64,000 bases of DNA from Pseudomonas putida (GCF_002906855.1 NZ_MINI01000028.1:434001-498000); one strand, 5' to 3'. Positions 28,712 to 37,412 are shown, numbered from the stretch's first letter. Numbers and translations: made by a program. Notes: generated from the sequence alone by a model not told the origin.

Positions 28712-28726
28712 TGGAACATGATTCCA
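28712..28726. promoter_or_regulatory. IclR-type operator upstream of the flavoprotein
   Basis: TGGAA-CATGA-TTCCA, a perfect 5-bp inverted repeat. On the minus strand its flanks extend it to ATTGTGGAA-N5-TTCCAATAAT, nearly identical to the site at 29739-29753. The form resembles IclR-family operators (TGGAA..TTCCA). Confidence 0.65.
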
Positions 28727-28828
28727 CAATATTCATTTCTAGCGGATGGCACTGCAAGGCCGACGGCTAATTTCCGGGCGATAACCGGACACTTCAATGC
28801 CAGCAGACTGCGGTTGCTATCGACGGCA

Positions 28829-28843
28829 TGGAATCATCTTCTA
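28829..28843. promoter_or_regulatory. Partial IclR-type site before the regulator gene
   Basis: TGGAA-TCATC-TTCTA matches the neighbouring operators at 9 of 10 arm positions relative to TGGAA/TTCCA. It ends 30 bp before the IclR start and could allow autoregulation. Confidence 0.4.
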
Positions 28844-28873
28844 GAATTCGGCAAATTTTCAGGGATACGTGTC

Positions 28874-29650
28874 ATGGCTGGTAGTCAGATCGAACGCGCC
28901 TTCAGTCTTGTAGAAAGCCTCACCGGCGAGCCGCACGGCTTGCCGCTGCAAACCCTGGCCGAGCGCCTGGACATTCCCAAGAGCGCCGCCCATCGCATGC
29001 TCACCGAACTGGTGCGTCTGGGTTACGTGCGACAGAACCGCGACAACAGCCGTTATCAGCTGTCGGCCAAGCTGGTGGCGATGGGCTTTCGCTACCTGTC
29101 CAGCAGCGGTGCCGACATCATCCAGCCGATCCTCGACCGCCTGGCTCAGGACAGCGGGGAGCTGGTGCGGCTCGGCGTGATCGAAGGCCACCGCCAGACC
29201 TGGATCGCCAAGTCCCAGGGCGCCCGTTCCGGGTTGCGCTATGACCCGGACATGGGGCGTGACGCACCGTTGTTCTACACCGCCTCTGGGCATGCCTGGC
29301 TGGCCAGCCTGAGCGACGACGAAGCACTGCAGATGGTGTTGCGCCAGGGCATTGCCGACCCGGCCCAGTTCGGCCCCAATGCGCCCCGTTCGACCGATGA
29401 GCTGCTGGCCTACCTGCACCGCGCCCGTGAGCGCGGCTATGCCTGGGTCGAGCAGACGTCGGCCATCGGCACGTCAGCCCTGGCCGCCGTGGTGCGGCGC
29501 CCGCAGAGCGACGAGGTGATCGGCGTGCTCAGCGTTGCCGGGCCCAGCGCCCGCCTGGCGCACTCCCGCCTGGCCGAGCTGGCGCCGCTGCTGCTGGCGG
29601 CGGCAGAAGAGCTGTCGGCCGCCAGCCGGGCCAGCGAATTGTTCGCCTGA
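28874..29650 (+). CDS. IclR family transcriptional regulator
   Basis: 258-aa IclR protein. The N-terminal winged helix (LPLQTLAERLDIPKSAAHRM) is followed by the GAF-like effector domain, with AAVVRRPQSDEVIGVLSVAG near residue 205. The frame is open to 28667, but the ATG at 28874 (MAGSQIERAFSLVESL) gives the family start. It is divergent from the flavoprotein and upstream of the Gfo/Idh/MocA and TIM-barrel genes. Three related palindromes, before all three promoters, mark these genes as its probable regulon. The effector is unknown. Confidence 0.88.
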   Translation: MAGSQIERAFSLVESLTGEPHGLPLQTLAERLDIPKSAAHRMLTELVRLGYVRQNRDNSRYQLSAKLVAMGFRYLSSSGADIIQPILDRLAQDSGELVRLGVIEGHRQTWIAKSQGARSGLRYDPDMGRDAPLFYTASGHAWLASLSDDEALQMVLRQGIADPAQFGPNAPRSTDELLAYLHRARERGYAWVEQTSAIGTSALAAVVRRPQSDEVIGVLSVAGPSARLAHSRLAELAPLLLAAAEELSAASRASELFA

Positions 29651-29738
29651 TGGGCATTTCTGGTCGGTAATCGCACAGTCTGTGGGGTAGGGCGTTCTGA
29701 AAAGCTGAACTTGGTTCTACATTGTGCAGTGTCGATTG

Positions 29739-29753
29739 TGGAACACGGTTTCA
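29739..29753. promoter_or_regulatory. IclR-type operator upstream of the Gfo/Idh/MocA gene
   Basis: TGGAA-CACGG-TTTCA with flanks ATTG and TAAT. It differs from the flavoprotein site by one arm base and lies 37 bp upstream of the TTG start at 29790. Confidence 0.62.
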
Positions 29754-29789
29754 TAATCGGTACCACGATAACGACAAGAGGACAGTGCG

Positions 29790-30842
29790 TTGAACTCACC
29801 CCTACGAATCGCCCTGATCGGTGCCGGCGTCATGGGCCGCCAGCATCACCAGCACCTGCGCCGGCTGCCCCAAGCCCAGCTGTGCGCTGTGGCAGACCCC
29901 GGCCCACAGGCCGAAGCGTTTGCCGCCGAATGCGGGGTTGCCTGCTACGCCGATCACCGGCAGATGCTCGAACAGACCCGGCCCGATGCAGTGATCGTCG
30001 CCAACCCCAACAACCTGCACGTGGCCACCGCCCTGGATTGCGTCGAGGCCGGTGTGCCGGTGCTGGTTGAAAAGCCGGTGGGCGTGCACCTGGATGAAGT
30101 GCGTGCACTGGTCGAGGCCTCACGCCGCCGTGGCGTACCGGTGCTGGTCGGCCATCATCGCCGGCACAACCCGCTGATCGCCAAGGCCCATCAGGTCATC
30201 AGCCAAGGCAAGCTGGGCCGGCTGATCAATGTCACTGCACTGTGGCAGCTGCAAAAGCCCGACAGCTACTTCGAGACGCCTTGGCGCCGCGAGCCGGGGG
30301 CGGGCTTTCTGCTCACCAACCTGATCCACGACCTCGACCTGCTGCGCCACCTGTGTGGCGAGGTGGTGCAGGTGCAGGCCTTCACCCGCAACGACGTGCG
30401 CGGCTTCGCCAACGAAGACAGTGCGGCGGTGCTGCTGCAGTTCGCCAACGGTGCGCTGGGCAGCCTGACCGGTTCCGACGCGGTCGCCGCACCGTGGAGC
30501 TGGGAGCTGGATTCCGGCGAAAGCCCAATCTACCCGCGCCAGGATGGGCAGCCCTGCTACCTGCTGGCCGGCACCGAGGGGGCGCTGAGCATTCCGCAGC
30601 TCAAGCGCTGGCATTACGCCGAGGCAGGCTCCGGCTGGCACACGCCGTTACTGCAGAGTGAGGAGGCCATCCCTGCAGGCGAGGCGCTGACCTTGCAGTT
30701 GCAGCACTTCATCCGCGTGGTCCAGGGCACGGAGGCGCCGTTGATCGATGCCGCCGACGGTGGCCGCACCCTGGCCCTGATCGAAGCGATCCGCCAGGCC
30801 GCCGAAACGGGCCGGGCCTGTGCGCCAGAACTGATCGCCTGA
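29790..30842 (+). CDS. Gfo/Idh/MocA family NAD(P)-dependent oxidoreductase
   Basis: 350-aa oxidoreductase. The Rossmann motif ALIGAGVMGRQHHQHL opens the protein and the catalytic lysine lies in VLVEKPVGVHLDEV near residue 97. The C-terminal domain has GFLLTNLIHDLDLLRHLCG. The family oxidises or reduces hydroxyls of sugars, cyclitols and similar polyols. The TTG at 29790 is preceded by AGAGGA about 9 nt upstream. The TIM-barrel gene follows after 23 bp, so the two form an operon. A role in a cyclitol or hydroaromatic pathway is possible but unproven. Confidence 0.87.
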   Translation: MNSPLRIALIGAGVMGRQHHQHLRRLPQAQLCAVADPGPQAEAFAAECGVACYADHRQMLEQTRPDAVIVANPNNLHVATALDCVEAGVPVLVEKPVGVHLDEVRALVEASRRRGVPVLVGHHRRHNPLIAKAHQVISQGKLGRLINVTALWQLQKPDSYFETPWRREPGAGFLLTNLIHDLDLLRHLCGEVVQVQAFTRNDVRGFANEDSAAVLLQFANGALGSLTGSDAVAAPWSWELDSGESPIYPRQDGQPCYLLAGTEGALSIPQLKRWHYAEAGSGWHTPLLQSEEAIPAGEALTLQLQHFIRVVQGTEAPLIDAADGGRTLALIEAIRQAAETGRACAPELIA

Positions 30843-30865
30843 CTTCTCGTCCTTAGGTAAATGAC

Positions 30866-31681
30866 ATGCCCGACCGCATTTTTTCACTCGCCGCTCTGAC
30901 GGTGCTCGAACTGTCTCCGCCAGACATGGTGGAAGCCGCCGCCCGTGCTGGCTACAGCCATGTGGGCCTGCGCCTGGTGCCGGCCACCGAGCAGGAGCAG
31001 CACTATCCGCTGGTGGCGGACGCCGACCTGCGTCGGCAGACCCAGGCGCGCTTGCGCGACACCGGCATCCAGGTGCTCGACCTGGAGATCCTGCGCCTCA
31101 AGGCCGACACCTGCGTGGCCGATTTCGAACCGATCCTGGCGGTCGGTGCCGAACTGGGCGGCACCGAGCTGCTGGTGGCTGGCAACGACCCGGATGAAGC
31201 GCGCCTCACCGCGCACTTTGCCGAGCTGTGCGACCTGGCGGCCGGCTATGGCATCTACCCGCACCTGGAGTTCATGCCCTGGACCGACGTGCGTGACCTG
31301 CGCCAGGCCATGCGCGTGGTGGCCAACGCCGACCGGGGCAATGGCTGCGTGCTGGTCGATGCCTTCCACTTCAACCGCTCGCGCTCCTCGCTGGATGACC
31401 TGGCGCAGTTGCCGGCGCAGTGCATGCGCTACGCCCAGCTGTGCGACGTCGCAGGCCCGGTGCCCGCCGACATGAACGAAATCCTGCGCCAGGCGCGCAA
31501 TGAACGGCGATTCCCGGGGGAGGGCGATGCTGATCTGGTGGGCCTGCTGCGTGGCTTGCCGGCGACCGTGCCATTGAGCCTGGAGATCCCCACTCGGCAG
31601 CTGATGGAACAGGGCATCAGCGCAGAACTGCGGGCTCGCATGGCGCTGGAGAAGGCCAAGGCCGTACTCGCCAGAGTCTGA
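30866..31681 (+). CDS. Xylose-isomerase-like TIM barrel protein
   Basis: 271-aa protein of the sugar phosphate isomerase/epimerase (AP endonuclease 2-like) fold. Metal-site segments are visible: GIYPHLEFMPWTDVRDL near residue 130, CVLVDAFHFNRSRSS near 160, and PLSLEIPTRQ near 235. The superfamily includes inosose dehydratase, hydroxypyruvate isomerase and 3-dehydroshikimate dehydratase, so isomerisation or dehydration of a polyhydroxylated ring or sugar is likely. Paired with the Gfo/Idh/MocA gene. No closer assignment is possible from sequence alone. Confidence 0.83.
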   Translation: MPDRIFSLAALTVLELSPPDMVEAAARAGYSHVGLRLVPATEQEQHYPLVADADLRRQTQARLRDTGIQVLDLEILRLKADTCVADFEPILAVGAELGGTELLVAGNDPDEARLTAHFAELCDLAAGYGIYPHLEFMPWTDVRDLRQAMRVVANADRGNGCVLVDAFHFNRSRSSLDDLAQLPAQCMRYAQLCDVAGPVPADMNEILRQARNERRFPGEGDADLVGLLRGLPATVPLSLEIPTRQLMEQGISAELRARMALEKAKAVLARV

Positions 31682-31700
31682 GCCCATGGCACGGGTTACG

Positions 31701-31733
31701 CCTGTGAGAGCCGGCAAGCCGGCCTCTCACAGG
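31701..31733. repeat. Hairpin downstream of the TIM-barrel gene
   Basis: CCTGTGAGAGCCGG (31701-31714) pairs with CCGGCCTCTCACAGG (31719-31733) with one bulged base. It starts 20 bp after the stop codon but has no T tract. It may be a REP-like end or a Rho-assisted terminator. Confidence 0.5.
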
Positions 31734-31880
31734 GCTGTCTCGAGCACAAGGCAACGTCGCACCCCGTGCTGATGGTGTCGCCCAGAGCATGATGGCAACC
31801 ATTCAACCCGGCTACCCTGCCACCCTGTCAAAGGCCTAATCCTCGAACACCCACCACCCGATCCCATGGAAGCACTGTAC

Positions 31881-32474
31881 ATGCCTATCGACTTCAGACC
31901 CGCTCAAGCGTCGGACGCGCATGATATTGCGCGATTCTTTCAACTGACATCGGAGGGCATGGCCGATTACATCTGGAGCAAGCTTGCCGCACCTGGCGAA
32001 ACATTGCTGAGTGTCGGTGCGTCTCGCTATGCCAGGGAGCAGGGCGACTTTTCCTACAAGAACTGCCTGATGGCCACTTTCGAAGGGCGCGTCATCGGCA
32101 TGATGCATAGCTATGCCTTGCGCGAGACCCTTGACAGGCCCATCGAGACAGACCCGGTCCTCGCGCCTTATTCCGACATGGAAATACCCGATACCTTATA
32201 CATATCCAGCCTGGCTCTGGATGAGGCTTGGCGCAGCCAGGGGCTGGGGGGGCAGTTTCTTCGCCACGCCCAACAGCGCGCCGAGGACGCTGGCCTGGAT
32301 GGGCTATGCCTGATCGATTATGCCGAAAACCACGGCGCACGCCGCTTCTACGAACGTCATGGTTTTCAGATTGTGAAAACCTGCCAGATCGTTGCGCACC
32401 CAATGCTGGGCGTAACCGGTGAAGCCTATTTGATGTATCGCCCTAGCCACAACGTACTCGAGAAAAAACCATGA
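31881..32474 (+). CDS. GNAT family N-acetyltransferase
   Basis: 197-aa acetyltransferase. The acetyl-CoA binding loop is LALDEAWRSQGLGGQFLRHA near residue 120, followed by the typical NHGARRFYERHGFQIV. The acceptor is unknown. The ATG at 31881 (MPIDFRPAQASD) has GGAAG 8 nt upstream; an ATG at 31866 is possible. It overlaps the next gene by 4 bp (ATGA), so the two are coupled. Confidence 0.83.
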   Translation: MPIDFRPAQASDAHDIARFFQLTSEGMADYIWSKLAAPGETLLSVGASRYAREQGDFSYKNCLMATFEGRVIGMMHSYALRETLDRPIETDPVLAPYSDMEIPDTLYISSLALDEAWRSQGLGGQFLRHAQQRAEDAGLDGLCLIDYAENHGARRFYERHGFQIVKTCQIVAHPMLGVTGEAYLMYRPSHNVLEKKP

Positions 32475-32830
32475 ACAAGAAGCTGACCGTGTTCCGCGAA
32501 CTGGATATCCAACCGGTGCGCGACCTGCCCTTTTTTGAAGAGGTCGTGGAAGGCACCCCTCATACGCTGACGTCCAAGTACTATCACGATGAACAGCAAG
32601 GTCGGATTTCCGGAGAATGGGAAGCCAGCATCGGAGCGTGGCGCATCGATTACAAAGTCTGGGAGTTCTGCCATGTTCTGAGTGGATGCTGCGTCATCGA
32701 GCTTGAGGGTTGTGCCCCCGTCACACTGGCCGCTGGCGACACGTTCATTATCGAACCGGGCGCCAAAGGCAAGTGGACCGTGCTGGAAGACATGAAAAAG
32801 AACTTCGTGATCCTCTTGCCCGCGAGCTAG
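32471..32830 (+). CDS. Cupin domain protein (DUF861-like)
   Basis: 119-aa single-cupin protein. The second half, WEFCHVLSGCCVIELEGCAP then GDTFIIEPGAKGKWTVLE, matches the DUF861/ureidoglycine-cupin type. The classical HxH metal motif is absent, so it may not be a metalloenzyme. Translationally coupled to the GNAT gene. Function unknown. Confidence 0.78.
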   Translation: MNKKLTVFRELDIQPVRDLPFFEEVVEGTPHTLTSKYYHDEQQGRISGEWEASIGAWRIDYKVWEFCHVLSGCCVIELEGCAPVTLAAGDTFIIEPGAKGKWTVLEDMKKNFVILLPAS

Positions 32831-32858
32831 AGACGAGGTCGCGTTTCGTCGAGCGCGA

Positions 32859-33065
32859 CGCAAGGACAGTTCGCATGCTAACCCGCTGGCGGCGTTCGAA
32901 TGTTTCGTGGCGCCTGCTTCGCAAAGAGTGGTGCTGACCAACTATCGATGCGCTGCCCTTAGTCCGAGCGGCAGCAGTGGATCTTTGAGAAGCGCAATAT
33001 GGCGCAAGGCGGGAGAAGATTGGCAGATGGCATTCCACCAAGGAACGGCAAGGGCAAGAGAATAA
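32859..33065 (+). pseudogene. DUF4440-like gene remnant
   Basis: One frame, ending at TAA 33063-33065, translates to NYRCAALSPSG and LRSAIWRKAGEDWQMAFHQG, closely resembling the C-terminal end of DUF4440/SnoaL-like proteins. There is no start codon, and the N-terminal half of the family is absent; the upstream bases belong to the cupin gene in another frame. Read as a truncated remnant left by deletion or rearrangement. Confidence 0.5.
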
Positions 33066-33103
33066 AAAACAGCTGGCAGTACCACGCAGCAGTTGAATGG
33101 CCG

Positions 33104-33958
33104 CTATGGGTGCTTGAAATGATCCCTGATTAGGTCCGCAAGACCAGAAATAGGACGACTGGCATGATCCACCGACTGGAGTCGCACCGCGAACTCGGGC
33201 AGTGTCGGTAGCCCACAATCTGCTAGTGACAGGATGATATCTTCAGGCGCGAGACTCCGCAGCCAAGGTGTTACTGCAAGCCCATTGCGAACCATGGTCA
33301 ATGTAGTATCGGCTGATGTATTTTCGAACACCATCTTTCCGACGATACCTTCTTCGCCGAGACGCTGAAAAACGGTATCACGAAAGGCGCAATTCGCGGT
33401 CAGGAAGCACAGCGCCAACGGCCGCTGTGCTGCTGTCGCCTCGCTGCCCAACCATACCAATTGATCCACAGCCAGCCTTTCGCCCAATTCGACGTCGACC
33501 GGGCCCTGACTGAGTACCAGATCGAGTTTTCCATTGCTGAACGCCTGGTCGAGATCCGTCGAGGAAGCGCTGAAAATCTTTACCCCTACCCTCGGAAAGA
33601 CAGTACTAAAAGCTTTAAGTAAGGGGGCAAGCGGGGCTCCGGCCATATCGAAAGGGAGCCCTAGGCGCACCGAGGCGGCTGTTTCCCTACCGCCAATAGA
33701 TGTACAGAAAGCGTCATGTATCCGCAGAAGGCGACGGGCATCTGGCAGCAACGATATTCCTATTGAGGTCAAACGACTGCCCTGTGTGTCACGCAGTAAT
33801 AACTGACAGCCGAGGAATGCCTCCAGGCGCTTGATTCGCTGGCTCACAGCTCCTTGAGTCAGATGTAGATTGACTGACGCAACGCTCATGCTTCCCGTAT
33901 CTGCCACCTCGACAAAGGCTCTGAGCAGCGCCAGATCGAGGTTGTGAGCTTTATTCAT
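33104..33958 (-). CDS. LysR family transcriptional regulator
   Basis: 284-aa LysR protein with helix-turn-helix LLRAFVEVADTGSMSVAS and LHLTQGAVSQRIKRLEA, then an effector domain of ordinary length. Base composition is lower in GC than most of the window, like the cupin gene divergent from it. The promoter gap holds CATTA-N7-TAATG (33966-33982), which fits a LysR site. The cupin gene is its likely target; the effector is unknown. Confidence 0.83.
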   Translation of the reverse strand: MNKAHNLDLALLRAFVEVADTGSMSVASVNLHLTQGAVSQRIKRLEAFLGCQLLLRDTQGSRLTSIGISLLPDARRLLRIHDAFCTSIGGRETAASVRLGLPFDMAGAPLAPLLKAFSTVFPRVGVKIFSASSTDLDQAFSNGKLDLVLSQGPVDVELGERLAVDQLVWLGSEATAAQRPLALCFLTANCAFRDTVFQRLGEEGIVGKMVFENTSADTTLTMVRNGLAVTPWLRSLAPEDIILSLADCGLPTLPEFAVRLQSVDHASRPISGLADLIRDHFKHP

Positions 33959-33965
33959 ATCATGC

Positions 33966-33982
33966 CATTAGCAACGTTAATG
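33966..33982. promoter_or_regulatory. Candidate LysR operator
   Basis: Inverted repeat CATTA (33966-33970) and TAATG (33978-33982) with a 7-nt spacer, 8 bp upstream of the LysR start and about 87 bp from the divergent cupin gene. Confidence 0.45.
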
Positions 33983-34068
33983 CCGGTATTGTATTTCGTC
34001 GCTACTCAGAATTCACGGTTTTCTTTAGATTGCAGGGCTCGGACTGACTAACAGGCAGAAGCAAGAGT

Positions 34069-34449
34069 ATGATAAAAACTTTAGATAGCATTAACCTACG
34101 AAGTGAACTGGATGCGCTCAGAGAATACTGGAAGCCGCGAGTCCTTGGTCGCGTCAATAATCAATTCGTCAAAATTGCAAAACTGAAGGGAGAATTCGTC
34201 TGGCATGCTCACGAACATGAGGACGAGATGTTTTCAGTGATCTATGGCACGCTTCGTATTCAGCTCGAAGATCGCACCATTGTCTTGAATGCAGGAGAGT
34301 TTTGCGTAATTCCCAAGCAGATGCGACACAAGCCGATCGCCGAGGATGAATGTGCGGTGATGATTATTGAAACTGATACCACACTCCATACCGGCGGAGT
34401 AAATTCGCCACTTACAGTCTCGATAGATGATCAGTTGTATCCAACCTGA
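34069..34449 (+). CDS. Cupin domain protein
   Basis: 126-aa protein with a full cupin metal motif: VWHAHEHEDEMFSVIYG near residues 44-60 supplies His, His and Glu, and PKQMRHKPIAEDE near 87 supplies the last His. The length is that of a single-domain cupin. It is divergent from the LysR gene and noticeably AT-rich for this genome, suggesting later acquisition. Possible roles are a small-molecule binding or isomerase function; nothing more specific is visible. Confidence 0.8.
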   Translation: MIKTLDSINLRSELDALREYWKPRVLGRVNNQFVKIAKLKGEFVWHAHEHEDEMFSVIYGTLRIQLEDRTIVLNAGEFCVIPKQMRHKPIAEDECAVMIIETDTTLHTGGVNSPLTVSIDDQLYPT

Positions 34450-34715
34450 TCCAATACAGCGGCCACGTTTTCGCGGTCGAGGTTAAGATGCATGGTCAGA
34501 TCTTAGCTGGGCGCATTCAATCATGCTGGGGGTAACCATTTCGACTTCTGGCTGCCTACCCGCGTAAGAGATCTTCGGTGAACGCGCATGGCGACTATGA
34601 CCGTTCCTAGGCCTCGGCAAATGGCCGCGTAAGAAGCCAGAGCACCCAAGCAGCGCTCTGTCGTCATGAATGTCGGGAGGGAGCCCGGCCTCGTCGGACG
34701 CCGGGCTTAGCTACA
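34450..34715. other. Gap between cupin gene and cynS
   Basis: 266 bp without a supported gene. An 8-bp inverted repeat AGCCCGGC/GCCGGGCT (34682-34707) lies just past the cynS stop without a U tract. No promoter or repeat was recognised. Confidence 0.5.
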
Positions 34716-35186
34716 TCAGAAGGGCTTGGTAGGCAGGTACTTGCCGTCCAGGGTGATCACAGCACGGTGGCCACCGTCCGGATCTTCGACCTTCTTGATG
34801 TCCAGCTTGAAGTTGATGGCACTGATGATGCCGTCGCCGAACTTCTCGTGAACCAGCGCTTTGAGCGTGGTGCCATACACCGACATCATTTCGTAGAAAC
34901 GGTAGATTGTGGGGTCGGTCGGCACGCCGTCGAAGAAGCTGCCGCGAATTGGCATCGACTGCAGCAGCGCAACTTGGTCGGCATCGAGGTCGAGTTTCTC
35001 GCCTACCACCTTCGCGGCGCTTTCAGGCAGCGGATGCTGGCCGAGCAGGGCTGCCGTGACGAAGGCTTCGGACAAGCCGGTGCCGTCAACGATCTCGGCG
35101 AAGGACAGGTCCTTGCGGGCTTTGGCCTGGATGATGATTTCGGTCAGTTCCTGGCGAGCGCTGCGGGTAGCTTGAGTCTGGATCAT
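34716..35186 (-). CDS. cynS: Cyanate hydratase (cyanase)
   Basis: 156-aa cyanase, exactly the length of the E. coli enzyme. It converts cyanate and bicarbonate to ammonia and carbon dioxide. The catalytic residues sit at the canonical numbers: Arg96 and Glu99 in [14 protein letters not shown] and Ser122 in [12 protein letters not shown]. The N-terminal helical domain is typical. The ATG at 35186 ([14 protein letters not shown]) has an AGGAG ribosome site; the longer open frame to 35354 overlaps cynT and is not used. It follows cynT by 40 bp. Confidence 0.97.
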   Translation of the reverse strand: MIQTQATRSARQELTEIIIQAKARKDLSFAEIVDGTGLSEAFVTAALLGQHPLPESAAKVVGEKLDLDADQVALLQSMPIRGSFFDGVPTDPTIYRFYEMMSVYGTTLKALVHEKFGDGIISAINFKLDIKKVEDPDGGHRAVITLDGKYLPTKPF

Positions 35187-35226
35187 GGTGAATCTCCTGG
35201 GTAAGAAAAAGGTGCAGGTACAGGTT

Positions 35227-35886
35227 TCAGGCAACGTGCCTGGCTTGTTGGGAAACGGCGTGGACTTCTGGGTTTTCAGCGAGGGACACGAAAACGCCGG
35301 TGCTGCCATCAAAGGCGTCGATACGGCCGGTCTCGATGTCGTAGATCCAGCCATGCAGGGTCACGCGGCCCTCTTCGAGCGCCAGGCGAACGGAGGGGTG
35401 GGTCTGGATGTTGGCCAGTTGCGCGATGACGTTTTCACGCACCATGGAGGTGACTTTGCTGGGTGTGTCCGCGTGCTGGCGGGCCTCGTTGACCACCTTG
35501 GCCGAGTCGGCGTAGCGCAACCAGCCGGCCACGGCAGGCATGTGATCCAGGCACTTGCAGGTGGCAATGGCGGTCATCGCGCCACAGTCGGAGTGGCCGC
35601 ATATGACGATGTCTGCAACGTTGAGCCCGGCGACCGCGTATTCGACAGAGGCCGAAACACCACCTGGCTCTGGCCCATAAGACGGCACGATATTGCCGGC
35701 GTTGCGGATTACAAACAGATCGCCAGGCTCACGTTGGGTCACCAGTTCAGGCACCAGTCGGCTGTCGGAGCAGGAGATGAACAGCGCCTTTGGGGCCTGC
35801 TGGTTGGCCAAGTCCTTGAACAGTTTGACGCGTTCAGGAAAGGCGTTTTTTTGAAACTTCAGAAATCCGTCGATGATCGCTTTCAT
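35227..35886 (-). CDS. cynT: Beta-class carbonic anhydrase of the cyanate operon
   Basis: 219-aa carbonic anhydrase. Zinc ligands are Cys39 (with Asp41 and Arg43 in SCSDSR), His98 and Cys101 (GHSDCGAM), matching E. coli CynT numbering. It recycles carbon dioxide to bicarbonate, which cyanase consumes. First gene of the cynTS operon, divergent from cynR. There is no separate transporter gene (cynX) here. Confidence 0.95.
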   Translation of the reverse strand: MKAIIDGFLKFQKNAFPERVKLFKDLANQQAPKALFISCSDSRLVPELVTQREPGDLFVIRNAGNIVPSYGPEPGGVSASVEYAVAGLNVADIVICGHSDCGAMTAIATCKCLDHMPAVAGWLRYADSAKVVNEARQHADTPSKVTSMVRENVIAQLANIQTHPSVRLALEEGRVTLHGWIYDIETGRIDAFDGSTGVFVSLAENPEVHAVSQQARHVA

Positions 35887-35938
35887 GGTGGCTGTCTCAA
35901 TGTCGCTGGGTGTGAGACAAAGAGTAAGCAGTGCATGA

Positions 35939-35987
35939 CATAAGGTAAAAGTCTGATTTATTATGGTATGGATCAGATTATCTTATG
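35939..35987. promoter_or_regulatory. CynR operator/promoter dyad
   Basis: CATAAGGTAA (35939-35948) mirrors TTATCTTATG (35978-35987) with one mismatch, and an inner CTGAT/ATCAG pair (35953-35957, 35972-35976) lies nearly symmetric within it. It sits between cynT and cynR, 10 bp before the preferred cynR start, and is AT-rich. Confidence 0.6.
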
Positions 35988-35996
35988 GGTTTAGGC

Positions 35997-36887
35997 ATGC
36001 TCGCTCGGCACATCCAATACTTCCTCGCAGTGGCTGAACATCTGAGTTTCACGAAGGCTGCAGCGGCGCTGCATGTATCCCAGCCGGCGCTTTCGCAGCA
36101 AGTAAGGCAGTTGGAAGAGAGCCTTGGAGCGCAGTTGTTCGACCGTTCTGGCCGCACAATGCGTTTAACTGACGCGGGGGAGGTGTATCTGCTTTATGCA
36201 CGCCGGGCGCATCAGGAATTGCAGGAAGCCAAAAGCGCCATACATGACGTCAGCGACCTCAGCCGTGGCTCATTGCGTATTGCCGTGACGCCAACGTTCA
36301 CTACCTATCTGGTAGGGCCACTGATCGAGGCGTTTCACTCAAGGCACCCTAAAATCACCGTCAACCTGAAAGAGCTCTCCCAGGAGCGCATCGAGGAACT
36401 GCTGTTGGCGGGGGAGTTGGACGTAGGGATTGCATTCGATGAAATAAATACACCGGATATCGAAGCCATCCCATTACTGAACGAAACGCTCGCTTTGGTT
36501 GTGAGCCGCAGGCACCCCCTGGCCGGGGAGCGCTCCATTACTTCACACGGCCTGAGTACTGAGTCTTTGGTTCTGCTCAGCACAGAGTTTGCCACGCGCG
36601 AACAAATCGACCGCTACTGCCGCAAATATGAGATTCGCCCTAAGGTTCAGATGGAGGCCAATGCCCTAGGCGCAGTGATTGAGATCGTTCGCCGGACGAA
36701 GCTCTCCACTTTATTGCCTGCGAAGATTGCGCTGGCCCATGACGACCTGGTGGCCATCACCCTTGAGCCGGAACGCCTGCAGCGAAAAGCCGTGCTTATG
36801 CGCCGAAAAGAAGCATTTCTGAGCGCGGCGGTGCGAGCTTTCATTGAGCTGGCTAAAGAAGTAGCCAGCGAGCTGAATGTCTCCTAA
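35997..36887 (+). CDS. cynR: LysR family cyn operon regulator
   Basis: 296-aa LysR activator strongly resembling E. coli CynR throughout ([20 protein letters not shown], then [20 protein letters not shown] and [17 protein letters not shown]). The E. coli protein begins MLSRHINYF, so the ATG at 35997 is preferred over the in-frame ATG at 35985, which falls inside the operator dyad. It activates the divergent cynTS genes in response to cyanate. Confidence 0.92.
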   Translation: MLARHIQYFLAVAEHLSFTKAAAALHVSQPALSQQVRQLEESLGAQLFDRSGRTMRLTDAGEVYLLYARRAHQELQEAKSAIHDVSDLSRGSLRIAVTPTFTTYLVGPLIEAFHSRHPKITVNLKELSQERIEELLLAGELDVGIAFDEINTPDIEAIPLLNETLALVVSRRHPLAGERSITSHGLSTESLVLLSTEFATREQIDRYCRKYEIRPKVQMEANALGAVIEIVRRTKLSTLLPAKIALAHDDLVAITLEPERLQRKAVLMRRKEAFLSAAVRAFIELAKEVASELNVS

Positions 36888-36896
36888 AACAAAAAA

Positions 36897-36924
36897 CCTG
36901 ATCCTTCAACGGAGAAGGATCAGG
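36897..36924 (-). terminator. Rho-independent terminator of the DUF1348 gene
   Basis: CCTGATCCTTC (36897-36907) pairs perfectly with GAAGGATCAGG (36914-36924) around a 6-nt loop. On the minus strand it is followed by a T-rich TTTTTTGTTTT run. It also ends the space after cynR, which converges on it. Confidence 0.87.
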
Positions 36925-36935
36925 TCAGGGATGAC

Positions 36936-37412
36936 TTACAGGCCCAGCTCACTCAGGCCTGGGTGATCATCCGGGCGGCGACCCAGTGGCCAGTGGAACT
37001 TACGCTCGCTTTCCTGGATGGGCATATCGTTGATGCAGGCGAAGCGGCGGTGCATCAAGCCGTCGGCTTCAAACTCCCAGTTTTCATTGCCGTAGGAGCG
37101 GAACCAGTTGCCCGAATCGTCGTGCCACTCGTAGGCGTAACGGACGGCGATGCGGTTGTCGGTGTAGGCCCAGAGCTCTTTGATCAGGCGGTAGTCCAGC
37201 TCTTTTTTCCACTTGCGGGTGAGGAAGCCCTGCGCTTCTTCGCGATTGTTGGCAAATTCGGCTCGGTTGCGCCACTTGGTGTCCAACGTATAGGCAAGTG
37301 CAATTTTCTCAGGGTTGCGAGTATTCCAACCGTCTTCTGCGAGCCGAACCTTTTCAATTGCCGATTCGCGAGTAAATGGAGGAAGTGGCGGACGAGCTTG
37401 TTCGTTGGACAT
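36936..37412 (-). CDS. DUF1348 / nuclear transport factor 2-like protein
   Basis: 158-aa protein of the SnoaL/NTF2-like fold, DUF1348 type. Marks are [20 protein letters not shown] at the N-terminus, [11 protein letters not shown] and [20 protein letters not shown]. Catalytic role unknown. It lies 53 bp after a TetR gene on the same strand and is probably its target. It ends in a strong terminator. Confidence 0.85.
   Translation of the reverse strand: MSNEQARPPLPPFTRESAIEKVRLAEDGWNTRNPEKIALAYTLDTKWRNRAEFANNREEAQGFLTRKWKKELDYRLIKELWAYTDNRIAVRYAYEWHDDSGNWFRSYGNENWEFEADGLMHRRFACINDMPIQESERKFHWPLGRRPDDHPGLSELGL

Noticed and set aside
32710..32937. 75-codon frame after the cupin gene
   Set aside because: It overlaps the cupin gene out of frame and is Arg-rich; the DUF4440-like frame is the better reading.
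34682..34707. Inverted repeat after cynS as a terminator
   Set aside because: The stem is only 8 bp with a long loop and no U tract follows on the cynS side.
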